The notes under the pieces are model-generated. The model was not told the DNA's origin. It did no database searches and saw only the letters and a program-made list of their open reading frames with translations. Below, piece after piece: positions 52,063 to 60,840 of a stretch of 64,000 bases of DNA; positions within the stretch are counted from its first letter, which is position 1; each line of letters starts with the position of its first letter. The DNA is from Brevibacillus brevis (GTDB lineage: Bacteria > Bacillota > Bacilli > Brevibacillales > Brevibacillaceae), in assembly GCF_031583145.1 (NCBI RefSeq), contig NZ_CP134050.1:4949501-5013500 (forward strand), read 5' to 3'. The position numbers and the translations under genes are program-made.

Positions 52063-53060
52063 CAGCTGATCACCTCTTTCGCGTACGGCTGCGCTTTGGG
52101 GTGCATCAGCCAGCACGCCGCCTGATGCGTCTCGGAGAGCGAGATCGGCCGGGGCGGGAGCTTCTCGCATATTTTCATGGCGTGCGGACACCTGGCCGTA
52201 AACGCGCAGCCCGCCGGTGGCCGCAGCAGGTCGGGCGGACTGCCCGGGATGGAAATGAGCTTTTTCTTTTCCCCTTCCGAAAATTGCGGGATAGAGCGCA
52301 GCAGCCCCCACGTATACGGGTGCTTCGGCTCGTAGAAGATTTCGCGGGTCGTCCCCTGCTCGACGATGGCTCCGCCGTACATGACGACGATCCGGTTGCA
52401 CATGTTGGCGATCACGCCGAGGTCGTGGGTAATCATGACGATGGACACGTTCAGCTTGTTTTTGAGGTCGCGCATCAGATCGAGAATTTGTGCCTGGATC
52501 GTCACATCGAGGGCTGTGGTCGGCTCGTCTGCGATCAGCAGCTTGGGCGAACAGGACAGGGCGATCGCGATCATGACCCGCTGTCTCATGCCGCCGGAAA
52601 ATTCGTGGGGATACTGCTTCAGCCTGCTCTCCGGGCTGGGGATTTCGACCATCTGCAAAATTTCGATCGCCCGTTTGCGCGCCTCTTCCTTGGACAGCTT
52701 TTGATGAATGCGCAGCGGCTCCATGATTTGCTGGCCGACGGTAAACAGCGGATTGAGGGACGTCATAGGGTCCTGAAAAATCATCCCGATGTCTTTACCG
52801 AGCATCTTTCTCATCGCCTTTTGGTTGGTGCGCAGCAGTTCGATTCCGTCGAACGAGATGCTGTCCGCCGTCAGCTCGGCGTTCGGCGGGAGCAGCTTTA
52901 ACAGGGACAGCATGGACACGCTTTTGCCCGAGCCCGACTCCCCGACGATCCCGACGGATTCCCCTTTGTTTACGTGAAAGGAAATGCCTCGGACCGCCTG
53001 CACTTGTCCCGCTTCAATATGAAAGGTCGTTTTCAGATTCTGTACCTGGAGCAGTTTCAT
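52062..53060 (-). CDS. Peptide ABC transporter ATP-binding protein (DppD type)
   Basis: Protein of 332 aa with Walker [10 protein letters not shown], signature [15 protein letters not shown], Walker [13 protein letters not shown] and a C-terminal [14 protein letters not shown] segment. It pairs with the DppF-type ATPase. Starts 14 bp after the permease stop codon. Confidence 0.92.
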   Translation of the reverse strand: MKLLQVQNLKTTFHIEAGQVQAVRGISFHVNKGESVGIVGESGSGKSVSMLSLLKLLPPNAELTADSISFDGIELLRTNQKAMRKMLGKDIGMIFQDPMTSLNPLFTVGQQIMEPLRIHQKLSKEEARKRAIEILQMVEIPSPESRLKQYPHEFSGGMRQRVMIAIALSCSPKLLIADEPTTALDVTIQAQILDLMRDLKNKLNVSIVMITHDLGVIANMCNRIVVMYGGAIVEQGTTREIFYEPKHPYTWGLLRSIPQFSEGEKKKLISIPGSPPDLLRPPAGCAFTARCPHAMKICEKLPPRPISLSETHQAACWLMHPKAQPYAKEVIS

Positions 53061-53074
53061 GGTTTCACCCGCCT

Positions 53075-54052
53075 CTATTTCTTTAACCTCGGATCCAAAG
53101 CGTCGCGCAGCCCGTCACCGATGAAGTTGAGGGCAAACATCGTGAGGCTGATCGCAATGGCCGGAAACAGCATCTGATACGGCTGGGTAAACAAGGTCGG
53201 AATCGCGTCATTCACGAGCGTGCCCCAGCTGGCCATCGGGACCTGGATGCCGATCCCCAAAAAGCTGAGGAACGCTTCGGTAAAGATCGCCGATGGAACA
53301 AGGAACGTGACCGTCACGATGATGGGCCCCATGCTGTTGGGGATGAGGTGCTTGAACAGGATGCGCATGTTGGAGGAGCCTGTGGCCCGCGCAGCCAGGA
53401 CGTACTCCTGGTGCTTGAGCGTTATGACCTGCGAGCGCACCATGCGTGCAGTCCCGATCCAATACGTCAGGGACATGGCGAGGAGAATGCTTTGGATGTT
53501 GTTGCCGAGGAACATCATCAATAGGATGATGTAGAGCAGCTCCGGGACGCCGATGAGAATATCCACGATCCGCATCATGACCATGTCCACTTTGCCGCCG
53601 AAATACCCCGAAATGCCGCCGTAGATCACGCCGATCACCAGATTGATCGCGGCCGCTGCCACCCCGATCGTCAGACTGATGCGGGCACCGTACATGGCCC
53701 GAACGAAGATGTCCCGCCCGAATTTGTCCGTGCCGAACCAATGCTCTGCCGATGGGCCCTGGTTCTGGTTGGCAATGTCTTGCCCGTCGTAGGTGTACTG
53801 GGAAAAGATCGGCCCGAGGATCGCGGCGATCGTAATGATCAGGATGACGACAAGTCCGATCATCGCCAAAGGATCTTTGCGAAAGCGGCTCCACGCGTCT
53901 TGCCAGTACGATTTGCTGGGACGGGCGATACTCTCCGTCTGCCTCTGCGACTCGTCCAGCCTGGCGAAGTCTTCATCCGGCAAATCCGCCCACTCCTGGT
54001 CAAGTTCTTCGAGAGGAGGGGCTCCTTCGATTTGTTTCGCTGCATCGTTCAT
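53075..54052 (-). CDS. Peptide ABC transporter permease (DppC type)
   Basis: Protein of 325 aa. A long acidic cytoplasmic N-terminus (about 70 residues) precedes the OppC N-terminal segment (SRFRKDPLAMIGLVVILIIT), GTDKFGRDIFVRAMYGAR and the coupling loop AARATGSSNMRILFKHLIPN. Six membrane segments. Starts 7 bp after the DppB stop. Confidence 0.92.
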   Translation of the reverse strand: MNDAAKQIEGAPPLEELDQEWADLPDEDFARLDESQRQTESIARPSKSYWQDAWSRFRKDPLAMIGLVVILIITIAAILGPIFSQYTYDGQDIANQNQGPSAEHWFGTDKFGRDIFVRAMYGARISLTIGVAAAAINLVIGVIYGGISGYFGGKVDMVMMRIVDILIGVPELLYIILLMMFLGNNIQSILLAMSLTYWIGTARMVRSQVITLKHQEYVLAARATGSSNMRILFKHLIPNSMGPIIVTVTFLVPSAIFTEAFLSFLGIGIQVPMASWGTLVNDAIPTLFTQPYQMLFPAIAISLTMFALNFIGDGLRDALDPRLKK

Positions 54053-54059
54053 CGTGTCA

Positions 54060-54986
54060 TCACTCCTCCATTTTTACCCGTCGGTCGATCACGGCGTAGA
54101 GTATGTCGACGATCAAGTTCGAGATGATGATGAAAAGTCCGAGGAAGACCGTCAGACCGAGGATGACGGAGTAATCGCGGTCGCTGATGCCGGTCACGAA
54201 GTCCCGGCCTATGCCTGGAATGGAGAATACCCGCTCCACGATAAAGCTGCCGGTCAAGAGCGCAGCCACGAGGGGGCCGAGATACGTCACAATCGGGATG
54301 ATGGCATTTTTGAGAGCGTGCTTGAAAATGACGCGGTACTCGGGAACCCCTTTGGCTCTGGCTGTCAGGATGTAGTCCTGGCGCATTACTTCGAGCATGC
54401 TCGACCTCATCAGCCTGGCGATGTAGGCGATCGGCCCGAATGCAAGACCGATGACGGGCAGGATGTAGTGCTTCCAGCTCGACAAACCGTATGTAGGCAG
54501 GAGCTTCAAGACGACGGCGAACAAAAACAGCATCAGAACCGTAATGACGAAATTCGGGATGGAGATGCCGACGGTCGCAAAAATCATTGAGGCCCAATCA
54601 GCCCATTTCCCCCGCTTGATCGCAGAGGTGATCCCGAGCAGCATCCCGACGACGAGGGCGATGAGGATCGCTACCAGCCCGACCTTGGCGGATACCGGAA
54701 AGCCGCGGGAAATGAGCTCGTTTACAGTGACGTCGGCCTGCTTGAAAGAAAAGCCGAGATCCCCCTGGACGATGCTCTTCAAATAGTTCACGTATTGCAC
54801 GCCAAGCGGTTCGCTCAGTCCGAACTTCTCTTCCATTTTCTCCAGCACGGCCTTGGGCACTTTTCGCTCTTCCGCCGGGCTGAAGGGGCCGCCCGGAACG
54901 GCGTGCATGAGGAAAAAGGTGATGGTGATGAGGACAAACATCGTGAGAATGCTCGCAAAAAGCCGTTTGACAATATATCCGGCCAT
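54060..54986 (-). CDS. Peptide ABC transporter permease (DppB type)
   Basis: Protein of 308 aa with six membrane segments, DppB N-terminus (FASILTMFVLITITFFLMHAVPGGP) and coupling loop YILTARAKGVPEYRVIFKHALKN. First transport gene, 32 bp after the stop codon of the regulator gene, so regulator and transporter are probably one transcript. Confidence 0.92.
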   Translation of the reverse strand: MAGYIVKRLFASILTMFVLITITFFLMHAVPGGPFSPAEERKVPKAVLEKMEEKFGLSEPLGVQYVNYLKSIVQGDLGFSFKQADVTVNELISRGFPVSAKVGLVAILIALVVGMLLGITSAIKRGKWADWASMIFATVGISIPNFVITVLMLFLFAVVLKLLPTYGLSSWKHYILPVIGLAFGPIAYIARLMRSSMLEVMRQDYILTARAKGVPEYRVIFKHALKNAIIPIVTYLGPLVAALLTGSFIVERVFSIPGIGRDFVTGISDRDYSVILGLTVFLGLFIIISNLIVDILYAVIDRRVKMEE

Positions 54987-55018
54987 CGGGCACCAAACCT
55001 CCTTATGCGCTCTTTGAA

Positions 55019-56299
55019 TTACGGACTGTTCCTGACTTTCACTTCCTCTGCCAGCCGCTGCAGATCGATGCGGTAAATGGGGCGGGGCCTGCCTCTCTGG
55101 CTCATCGATTCGCTGCCGATCGCTTCTGCGATGCCTTTTTCCTTCATCCTCTGGACCATCCGCGCCGCGTTTCGCTCGCCCGTATTCATTCCGACGCTGA
55201 TTTCCCGCGTCGTTACCTCGTTTTTCTGAATGAGCTGCAGCCAGGAAAACAGCTTGCGCATAGAAGTGGAGGCAAAATCGCCCTGCCGCTCGTCGATAAG
55301 CGAATAATCCAGAGTGTTTCTCGTTCCCAGCGGGCCCAGCACCTTCATTTGGTCGTCGATCAGGTAGGCGCTGTTGCCCGGATGGCGTTCGGCGAAATGA
55401 ACGGCGCGCCCGGCATTGTACAAGGCTCGTTCGACGGTATCTCCCATTCCAATCCCCAGATTGATCGTTCCTTGCTCTCCGCTTCCGTTTTTGAGGATCG
55501 GGAAGCTCGTGAAGTCCTTTGTCACCTTTTCCACGATGCCCCTGGTCGTGTACAGCGTGTACTCACCGGGATCGCCGCTGGTCATGGAGGCGAACAATCT
55601 CTTGCTAAGGTCGGTTATTTTCTTGTAGTACCGCTCCTCGTGCTGGCTGTCTTCTGTCGGCCGAAGCCTGAATTGCAGCACCGTGATTTGGGCCAGCTGC
55701 TTCTTTTGATCCCTCGCGAGCCACAATGCCTTCCCCACGGTGTCGCGGATGAGCTGCTTCGTGCTCCTGATGAAAAAAACCGGCAGATGGTTGGCTTTAA
55801 GCCGCTGGTAAACGGAATGGATGCTCGTGGCGACAACTTGAGCCACTCCTTCTTGCCACAGAGACATGTGATGCTCGTAAAGCTCCTCGGAATTTTGGAA
55901 GCCGTCCATATTTTTCGAGTACCACTTCACGTTCGGGGCTTCGATCTCATCGAAAAATTCTTGCAGGTGCTTTGCTGGGATGCCGTCAAAGCTGATGATC
56001 GGAAAGAAATGATAATGGCGGTAAATTTGCATCATGGCCTTGTACAGCTCTGTTCCTTCAAAGGGGATGAAAACCGAGCAGGAATGAGGAGGGATCAGGT
56101 CTTGGGAGAGAAGGAACGGCACATCGCCACTGAAGAAATACACGTCGAAGACTTCCATGGTTGACTGGAGCAAGTCGCGCACATTTTTTTCGGAGTCGTA
56201 GATGAGCCTGGTCGGTTCGATATGCGGAAATTCCTGCAGTACGTCGCAAATGTCGTCGACAAGCAGCTTGGGTCCAATTACAGCAAATGAGAAGTGCAA
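55019..56299 (-). CDS. Unrecognised regulator: sensor / cyclase-fold / DNA-binding protein
   Basis: Protein of 426 aa, not assigned to a named family. Residues 1-185 look like an alpha/beta sensor (FAVIGPKLLVDDICDVLQEF, FDVYFFSGDVPFLL). Residues about 200-320 resemble the ferredoxin-like fold of nucleotide cyclases or GTP cyclohydrolase III: INLGIGMGDTVERALYNAGR, with AYLIDD after it, lacking a GGDEF motif. Residues about 340-420 look like a winged helix (TREISVGMNTGERNAARMVQ, then a GRPRPIYRI wing). A cytoplasmic DNA-binding sensor is inferred. TTG start at 56299 with AAGGTG upstream. It leads the dipeptide/D-aminopeptidase operon. Paired direct repeats lie in its leader. Confidence 0.75.
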   Translation of the reverse strand: MHFSFAVIGPKLLVDDICDVLQEFPHIEPTRLIYDSEKNVRDLLQSTMEVFDVYFFSGDVPFLLSQDLIPPHSCSVFIPFEGTELYKAMMQIYRHYHFFPIISFDGIPAKHLQEFFDEIEAPNVKWYSKNMDGFQNSEELYEHHMSLWQEGVAQVVATSIHSVYQRLKANHLPVFFIRSTKQLIRDTVGKALWLARDQKKQLAQITVLQFRLRPTEDSQHEERYYKKITDLSKRLFASMTSGDPGEYTLYTTRGIVEKVTKDFTSFPILKNGSGEQGTINLGIGMGDTVERALYNAGRAVHFAERHPGNSAYLIDDQMKVLGPLGTRNTLDYSLIDERQGDFASTSMRKLFSWLQLIQKNEVTTREISVGMNTGERNAARMVQRMKEKGIAEAIGSESMSQRGRPRPIYRIDLQRLAEEVKVRNSP

Positions 56300-56318
56300 C
56301 CAATCACCTTCTAGCAGT

Positions 56319-56340
56319 CTTTAATTTGTCTGTTATTCAT
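56319..56340. repeat. Leader direct repeat, copy 2 (candidate operator)
   Basis: CTTTAATTTGTCTGTTATTC followed by AT, 20 bp before the TTG start of the regulator gene. It matches the copy at 56413-56434 in 19 of 22 positions. Confidence 0.7.
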
Positions 56341-56412
56341 AAAAAGTAGAGGGTATGGTAAAAATAACCAGTAAATTTGAGTGAATAAAAGGTAACTCCC
56401 TTTGAATTTGTT

Positions 56413-56434
56413 CTTTAATTTGTCTGTAATTCGT
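56413..56434. repeat. Leader direct repeat, copy 1 (candidate operator)
   Basis: CTTTAATTTGTCTGTAATTC followed by GT, just downstream of the predicted -10 box (56444-56449). The two copies start 94 bp apart, about nine helical turns, so DNA looping is possible. Confidence 0.7.
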
Positions 56435-56443
56435 CTTATCGTA

Positions 56444-56472
56444 ATACTAGGCACAAAACTCAAAATTGTCAA
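56444..56472 (-). promoter_or_regulatory. Sigma-A promoter of the regulator-dpp operon
   Basis: On the minus strand: -35 TTGACA (56472-56467), a 17-bp spacer, -10 TAGTAT (56449-56444). Transcription would start near 56437, at the upstream operator-like repeat, which leaves a leader of roughly 140 nt. Confidence 0.75.
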
Positions 56473-56516
56473 TCTATAATAAATTTTCCATCTATTCTTC
56501 AAGCAGGATGGCAAGA

Positions 56517-56557
56517 AGCCGTTTTCTCTCCGATTGGATGAAGGAGAGAAAACGGCT
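56517..56557 (-). terminator. Terminator of the ugp operon
   Basis: AGCCGTTTTCTCTCC (56517-56531) pairs perfectly over 15 bp with GGAGAGAAAACGGCT (56543-56557). It lies about 60 bp after the last gene of the operon. The minus-strand tail (TCTTGCC) is only weakly T-rich. Confidence 0.75.
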
Positions 56558-56615
56558 CCGGGAAACGCTGTCCCTGTTATTCAGCCACCTCATGCCTCTG
56601 CATGGCCTCGCCCGC

Positions 56616-57704
56616 CTATTCGACCCGCTTTGCTTCGATCGCCTGCTGCGGCAGCAGACGGTCGATGGAGAAGACATTCGCCAACCGCAGAGGGGTAAAG
56701 CTCGAAGCAAAACCAAAGCAGAGCTCTGCTTTTTGCGGATGCTCGGGATCGGGGATGCGGATCGCCAGGCCCTCCGGCTCGCGGAAAGTCAGATCGTCTC
56801 CCGCCGTGATCAATTGCCTGTCCACCAAAACTCCCGTGCTTAGGCTGACAGCCGTGATGTACGTATTTCCCTTCGGTTCCACAGAACCGCCCGATCCGTA
56901 GGAGTTGCCATCCAAAAGGTACAAATAACCGCCGTAGGAGGCGAAGCCCTGGAACGTTCCGACCTCGGGCTGCGGCACATCCGCGATCGGCTCGTATTCG
57001 CCGCGCTTCACTTTATCCAGGTCGTACAGCCCGAAGTGGAAGGAGCCGTCCTGACGGTAGCGCATCGTCAAAAGACCGTTTGCCTGATCGATGTTCACTG
57101 TGGTCCTGTCCGCCCCTTGGATCAACCGATGCTTTTCCAGCTCCGGAGAATCCGGAGTCAAAATCTTTCCGTCTGAGAATGGAAACCGCGCGAGCTGCGT
57201 GCCCCACCCGCTGCTTCCTTCCTTGACGGCATCCGTCTCCGTCCACAAATAGGCCGTATCGCCGACCGGCTCTACTCCCATTTGCACGCCATGGCCGAAT
57301 CCTTTCAGATACATATGGCCCAGTTTGTTTCCGTCCAGATCCAGCTGAGTCAATGTCAAATCGCCATTTTTATCCCGCTGGGCGCCTGCGACCGGCCCGC
57401 TTTCTCCTGGAAGCTGCTGTCCCCCAGCCATCAGCTGCAGTACGTAGATCCGGTCATTCACGTCGTCGACAGCGAATGACTGCATGACGGTCCCGTTTTG
57501 CAGCTCTGCCTCCTTGACGAGCTGCGTGGTAGGGGCGGACAGGTCGAACACCTTCGATTTCAACGGTGATTTTTCCGCATGTGCGATCGGCGCTGCCGGC
57601 GCGAGCAGGCTTGCAAGAGCCAAGCCTGTCGCCAGCATCGCGATTCCCGCTCCGCGGATCGTCCTTCGGAATCGGTTTTCCTTTCGAATGATTAGACTCA
57701 CCAT
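56616..57704 (-). CDS. Exported TagC/helveticin J-like beta-propeller protein
   Basis: Protein of about 362 aa with an N-terminal signal peptide (basic RRTIRGAG, hydrophobic core, AHA cleavage site). The rest is beta-rich (MQSFAVDDVNDRIYVLQLM, DLTLTQLDLDGNKLGHMYLK, GFGHGVQMGVEPVGDTAYLW, GWGTQLARFPFSDG). This resembles the teichoic acid protein TagC and helveticin J group, assigned from memory of that pattern. The biochemical role of TagC is not established; bacteriocin activity is not implied. Start chosen at ATG 57704 after GGGAGG; GTG at the next codon is possible. It is the last gene of the glycerophosphate uptake operon. Confidence 0.7.
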   Translation of the reverse strand: MVSLIIRKENRFRRTIRGAGIAMLATGLALASLLAPAAPIAHAEKSPLKSKVFDLSAPTTQLVKEAELQNGTVMQSFAVDDVNDRIYVLQLMAGGQQLPGESGPVAGAQRDKNGDLTLTQLDLDGNKLGHMYLKGFGHGVQMGVEPVGDTAYLWTETDAVKEGSSGWGTQLARFPFSDGKILTPDSPELEKHRLIQGADRTTVNIDQANGLLTMRYRQDGSFHFGLYDLDKVKRGEYEPIADVPQPEVGTFQGFASYGGYLYLLDGNSYGSGGSVEPKGNTYITAVSLSTGVLVDRQLITAGDDLTFREPEGLAIRIPDPEHPQKAELCFGFASSFTPLRLANVFSIDRLLPQQAIEAKRVE

Positions 57705-57831
57705 GCTCCCTCCCATCGTTTTCTCCATGCGGATGGTTCCGCCCTTGCTCGATTCGCTTCAGCTCTTTCATGACGTGGCCATCTGTTCCAAACGCTTGAT
57801 AAAAGCGGACATACAGGCGGTTCTTTGTCAA

Positions 57832-58596
57832 TCACGCACGGCTCATGCGCTCTCGCAACTTCAAGGCGGGAGCAATATCGTTCACCGTCATCAGCAAGGA
57901 ACCGCAGCCCAAAGCGTAGTACACCTGCTGCTCTGCGTCTGGCGAATAGCACCAGGGAAGGATTCCTTGCTCCTCATACTGCCGTACCCGCTCGGGGGTC
58001 AGGAGCTTCATGCTGATGCCGACCGCCCACATTTTGGACAAAGTCCCGCCGGCTCCCGGCACGTAATTGGACATCAGCTCTTCGGGAAAGCCTTGCGTTT
58101 TGCATTGATACGTATCGAAAAGGTGAGCGATGACAGCGGCGTCAAAGCTGGTAAACACGCAGTTGGGAAGCAGCCCGTACTCCCGCAGGATCGAGACTGC
58201 AGCGTCAGCTACCTCGATGGCATCCGGACTCGGCTTGATTTCCACATTCAGCAAGGTATCCGGATAATCGGCCAGCAGCTCGCACAGCTCGGGCAAAGTA
58301 GGAATCTTCAGCCCCTCGTACGCTTTTTTGAACCATCCGCCGGCGTCGAGCTGCTTCAGCTCTGCCAGCGTATGGTCGCCTACCTTGCCCGTACCGTTCG
58401 TCGTACGGTCGACGGTCTCATCGTGAATGATCACGATCGCTTGGTCCTTGGAGAAGCGCAGATCGAATTCCAGCATGTCGGCTCCCTGCTCCAGGGCCCG
58501 CTCGAAGGCAAGCAGCGTGTTCTCGGGATAAGCAGACTTCCAGCCCCGGTGCGCGGCAACGGTAATGGTCTGCCTGTTCCGCAGTGTTTCTATCAT
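57832..58596 (-). CDS. Glycerophosphodiester phosphodiesterase (cytoplasmic, UgpQ-like)
   Basis: Protein of 254 aa without a signal peptide. It cleaves glycerophosphodiesters to glycerol-3-phosphate and an alcohol. Catalytic residues are in AAHRGWKSAYPENT (His16, Arg17, Glu26, Asn27), EFDLR (Glu43, Asp45) and IIHDETVDRTTNGTG (His58). Its place 16 bp after the substrate-binding-protein gene indicates that imported diesters are cleaved in the cytosol. Confidence 0.92.
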   Translation of the reverse strand: MIETLRNRQTITVAAHRGWKSAYPENTLLAFERALEQGADMLEFDLRFSKDQAIVIIHDETVDRTTNGTGKVGDHTLAELKQLDAGGWFKKAYEGLKIPTLPELCELLADYPDTLLNVEIKPSPDAIEVADAAVSILREYGLLPNCVFTSFDAAVIAHLFDTYQCKTQGFPEELMSNYVPGAGGTLSKMWAVGISMKLLTPERVRQYEEQGILPWCYSPDAEQQVYYALGCGSLLMTVNDIAPALKLRERMSRA

Positions 58597-58612
58597 GCTT
58601 CCTTCCCCTCCT

Positions 58613-59920
58613 TTACTCCTTCAGCAGACGCTCGGCTTCTTTCTTGAAGGTGTCCAGAGTCGGCTCGATCGGCTTGTTGTCGTACATGATCGCCTGGATC
58701 GCTTTGAAGAACTCCTGCATGATTTGCGGCCACGCCACATCCTTGTTCGTGTCCACCGCGTACTGCAGCTGGTCATATGCCACTTTGCGGTTGGGATCCT
58801 TCGCCCACAGGTCCTTGATCGCATCCGATTCGACCATCTTTTTGGTGAATGGCAAGTAACCTGAGTCGAGGATAAACTGCTGACCGCCATTCGGGTCGGT
58901 GTTCACCCATTGGATGAACTCCCAGGCCGCTTCCTTCTTGGTGGAATCCGCCAGCATCGCGATGTTTGCTCCGCCCGTCGGCGTGGCAAAGACTTCATCT
59001 TTCGGCAGGTAGGCGGTCACGTAATCGAATTTGGCGTTGTTTTTCACCGTTCCCATGACACCGGTCGACTGGAACATGATCCCGATCTTTTCACTGGTAA
59101 ACATCTGGTTGACGATGTTGCCGGAGTCCTGGGCAGGCGGATAGTACAGGGCGCCCGAGCTCTGCAGGTCTTTCAAGTATTGGAACGTCTTCACCCCTTC
59201 GCCTTTGTCGAAGCCGATCGAGGTGCCTTCCTCGTTGAAAAACTTTCCGTTTGCCTGGCTGATCATCGCGATCGGGTACCAGGTGTCGTACGGCATGCTA
59301 AGGCCGTAGCGCTTGACTTCTCCGTTTTCTTTGACCACCAGCGCTTCCGCTACCTTCTTCAGGTCCTCCCACGTCTGCGGAATCGCCAAGCCCTTTTCAT
59401 CCAGCATCGTCTTGTTGATGTGCATGATGGGTGTCGAACGGTTGAACGGCAGCGACACGACCTTGCCGTCGAACACAGAGTGTCCCATCAGCCCCTCTGG
59501 AAAGTCGTCCTTGCTCACGTTGGACTTCTCCATGAATGGCGTCATATCTTCCAGGACTTCCGCTTCGGCAAACATCTGGACGTAGGCCCGCTCCAGCATG
59601 GTGATGTCGGGCGCCGTTTTGGCCGCGATCGCCTGTTGCAGCTTGGTTACCGTCTCGTCATACGTCCCCTGGAACGTCCCGACGACCTCGACGTTCGGGT
59701 GCGAGTCATTGAAGCGCTTGATCATGGCATCGAGGTATTCGCCGTTTTTCCCTCCGAGGGAATGCCAGAATTGGAGCGTGGTCTTGCCTGCCGGGCTAGC
59801 TGTCTGCTGACCGGAAGACGCCGGTTCGGTGGATTGCTGCCCGCCACCCGAGCATCCCGCGAGTGCGCCGGAGATGACGGTGGTGGCTGCCAGTACGATA
59901 GCCGATAATTTCTTGTTCAT
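58613..59920 (-). CDS. ugpB: Glycerol-3-phosphate/diester-binding lipoprotein (UgpB-like)
   Basis: Protein of 435 aa of solute-binding family 1. Lipoprotein signal ISGALAGCSGGG, then TTLQFWHSLGGKNGEYLDAM, VEVVGTFQGTYDETVTKLQ, DITMLERAYVQMFAEAEVLED and GGANIAMLADSTKKEAAWEFIQW. It resembles sugar-binding proteins, but the operon (GDPD) and LQFWHSLGG start favour UgpB. GGGAGG lies upstream of ATG 59920. Confidence 0.88.
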   Translation of the reverse strand: MNKKLSAIVLAATTVISGALAGCSGGGQQSTEPASSGQQTASPAGKTTLQFWHSLGGKNGEYLDAMIKRFNDSHPNVEVVGTFQGTYDETVTKLQQAIAAKTAPDITMLERAYVQMFAEAEVLEDMTPFMEKSNVSKDDFPEGLMGHSVFDGKVVSLPFNRSTPIMHINKTMLDEKGLAIPQTWEDLKKVAEALVVKENGEVKRYGLSMPYDTWYPIAMISQANGKFFNEEGTSIGFDKGEGVKTFQYLKDLQSSGALYYPPAQDSGNIVNQMFTSEKIGIMFQSTGVMGTVKNNAKFDYVTAYLPKDEVFATPTGGANIAMLADSTKKEAAWEFIQWVNTDPNGGQQFILDSGYLPFTKKMVESDAIKDLWAKDPNRKVAYDQLQYAVDTNKDVAWPQIMQEFFKAIQAIMYDNKPIEPTLDTFKKEAERLLKE

Positions 59921-59938
59921 GGAAGTTCCTCCCATCTC

Positions 59939-60802
59939 TTATTTAATGCCGGAATAGGTGAATGCCTTGACGATCTGTCTGGAAGCGAACAGGTACACGA
60001 TCAGGATCGGGACGACCAGGACCACGTTGCCCGCCATGATGATGTGCCAATTGCTGATGCCCTCCGTCTCGCGGAGCATGGCGATTCCCATCGTGAGCGG
60101 CCGGACCGCCTCGGAGTCGGTCATGACCAGCGGCCAAAAATAGTCGTTCCAATGGCTGACAAAGCTGAACAGCGCGACCGTGGAAATGGCCGGCATGGAC
60201 ATCGGGATCATGATTTTCCCAATAATTTTGAACTCGCTCGCGTTGTCCAACCGGGCTGATTCGATGATCTCCTGCGGGATTTGCATGAAATACTGCCGGA
60301 GGAGAAAGATCCCGAACGCATTGGACATGAACGGCAGGATCTGCGGCCACAGCGACTTGATCAGTCCCGCATCCGCCAGCATCAGATAGACCGGGATAAA
60401 GGTCACTTGTCCGGGGATCATGAACGCAAGCAGCACCATCCCAAACAGAATTCCTTTTCCGAAAAATTTGTACTGCGCAAAGGCGTAGGCAGCCGGAATC
60501 ATGACCATAAGCTGCAGCAGGATGATCGAGAATGTGACGATCACGGAGTTTTTGAAATAAGTCAGGAACGGTCCCGAGCTCATCGCCTCCACAAAGTTGC
60601 TCCACTGCGGGGAAGCCGGGATCCAGGTAGGCGGAAACCGCATCGTTTCCTCAAAGGTCTGAAGCGAGGTGGAGATCATCCACAGGAACGGGAAAACAAA
60701 CCCCATGAGCGCGACCGCTTTGAAAAACGCGTTCCACGCCTTCCCGCCCCTCCCTGCTCCCGTCCGCATCTTGCCTGGCTTCTTTTCTCGTTGCGACAGC
60801 AC
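59939..60802 (-). CDS. ugpE: Carbohydrate/glycerophosphate ABC permease (UgpE-like)
   Basis: Protein of 287 aa with six membrane segments. MalG/UgpE motifs: FPFLWMISTSLQTFEETMRFPP near the start, coupling loop ESARLDNASEFKIIGKIMIPMSMPA, and the RQIVKAFTYSGIK C-terminus. GTG at 60802 with AGGAGG about 10 nt upstream. 18 bp before the UgpB gene. Confidence 0.9.
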   Translation of the reverse strand: MLSQREKKPGKMRTGAGRGGKAWNAFFKAVALMGFVFPFLWMISTSLQTFEETMRFPPTWIPASPQWSNFVEAMSSGPFLTYFKNSVIVTFSIILLQLMVMIPAAYAFAQYKFFGKGILFGMVLLAFMIPGQVTFIPVYLMLADAGLIKSLWPQILPFMSNAFGIFLLRQYFMQIPQEIIESARLDNASEFKIIGKIMIPMSMPAISTVALFSFVSHWNDYFWPLVMTDSEAVRPLTMGIAMLRETEGISNWHIIMAGNVVLVVPILIVYLFASRQIVKAFTYSGIK

Positions 60803-60840
60803 CGGTGAGGCACCTCCTTTTCTGGTCGGATCGGGGACGA

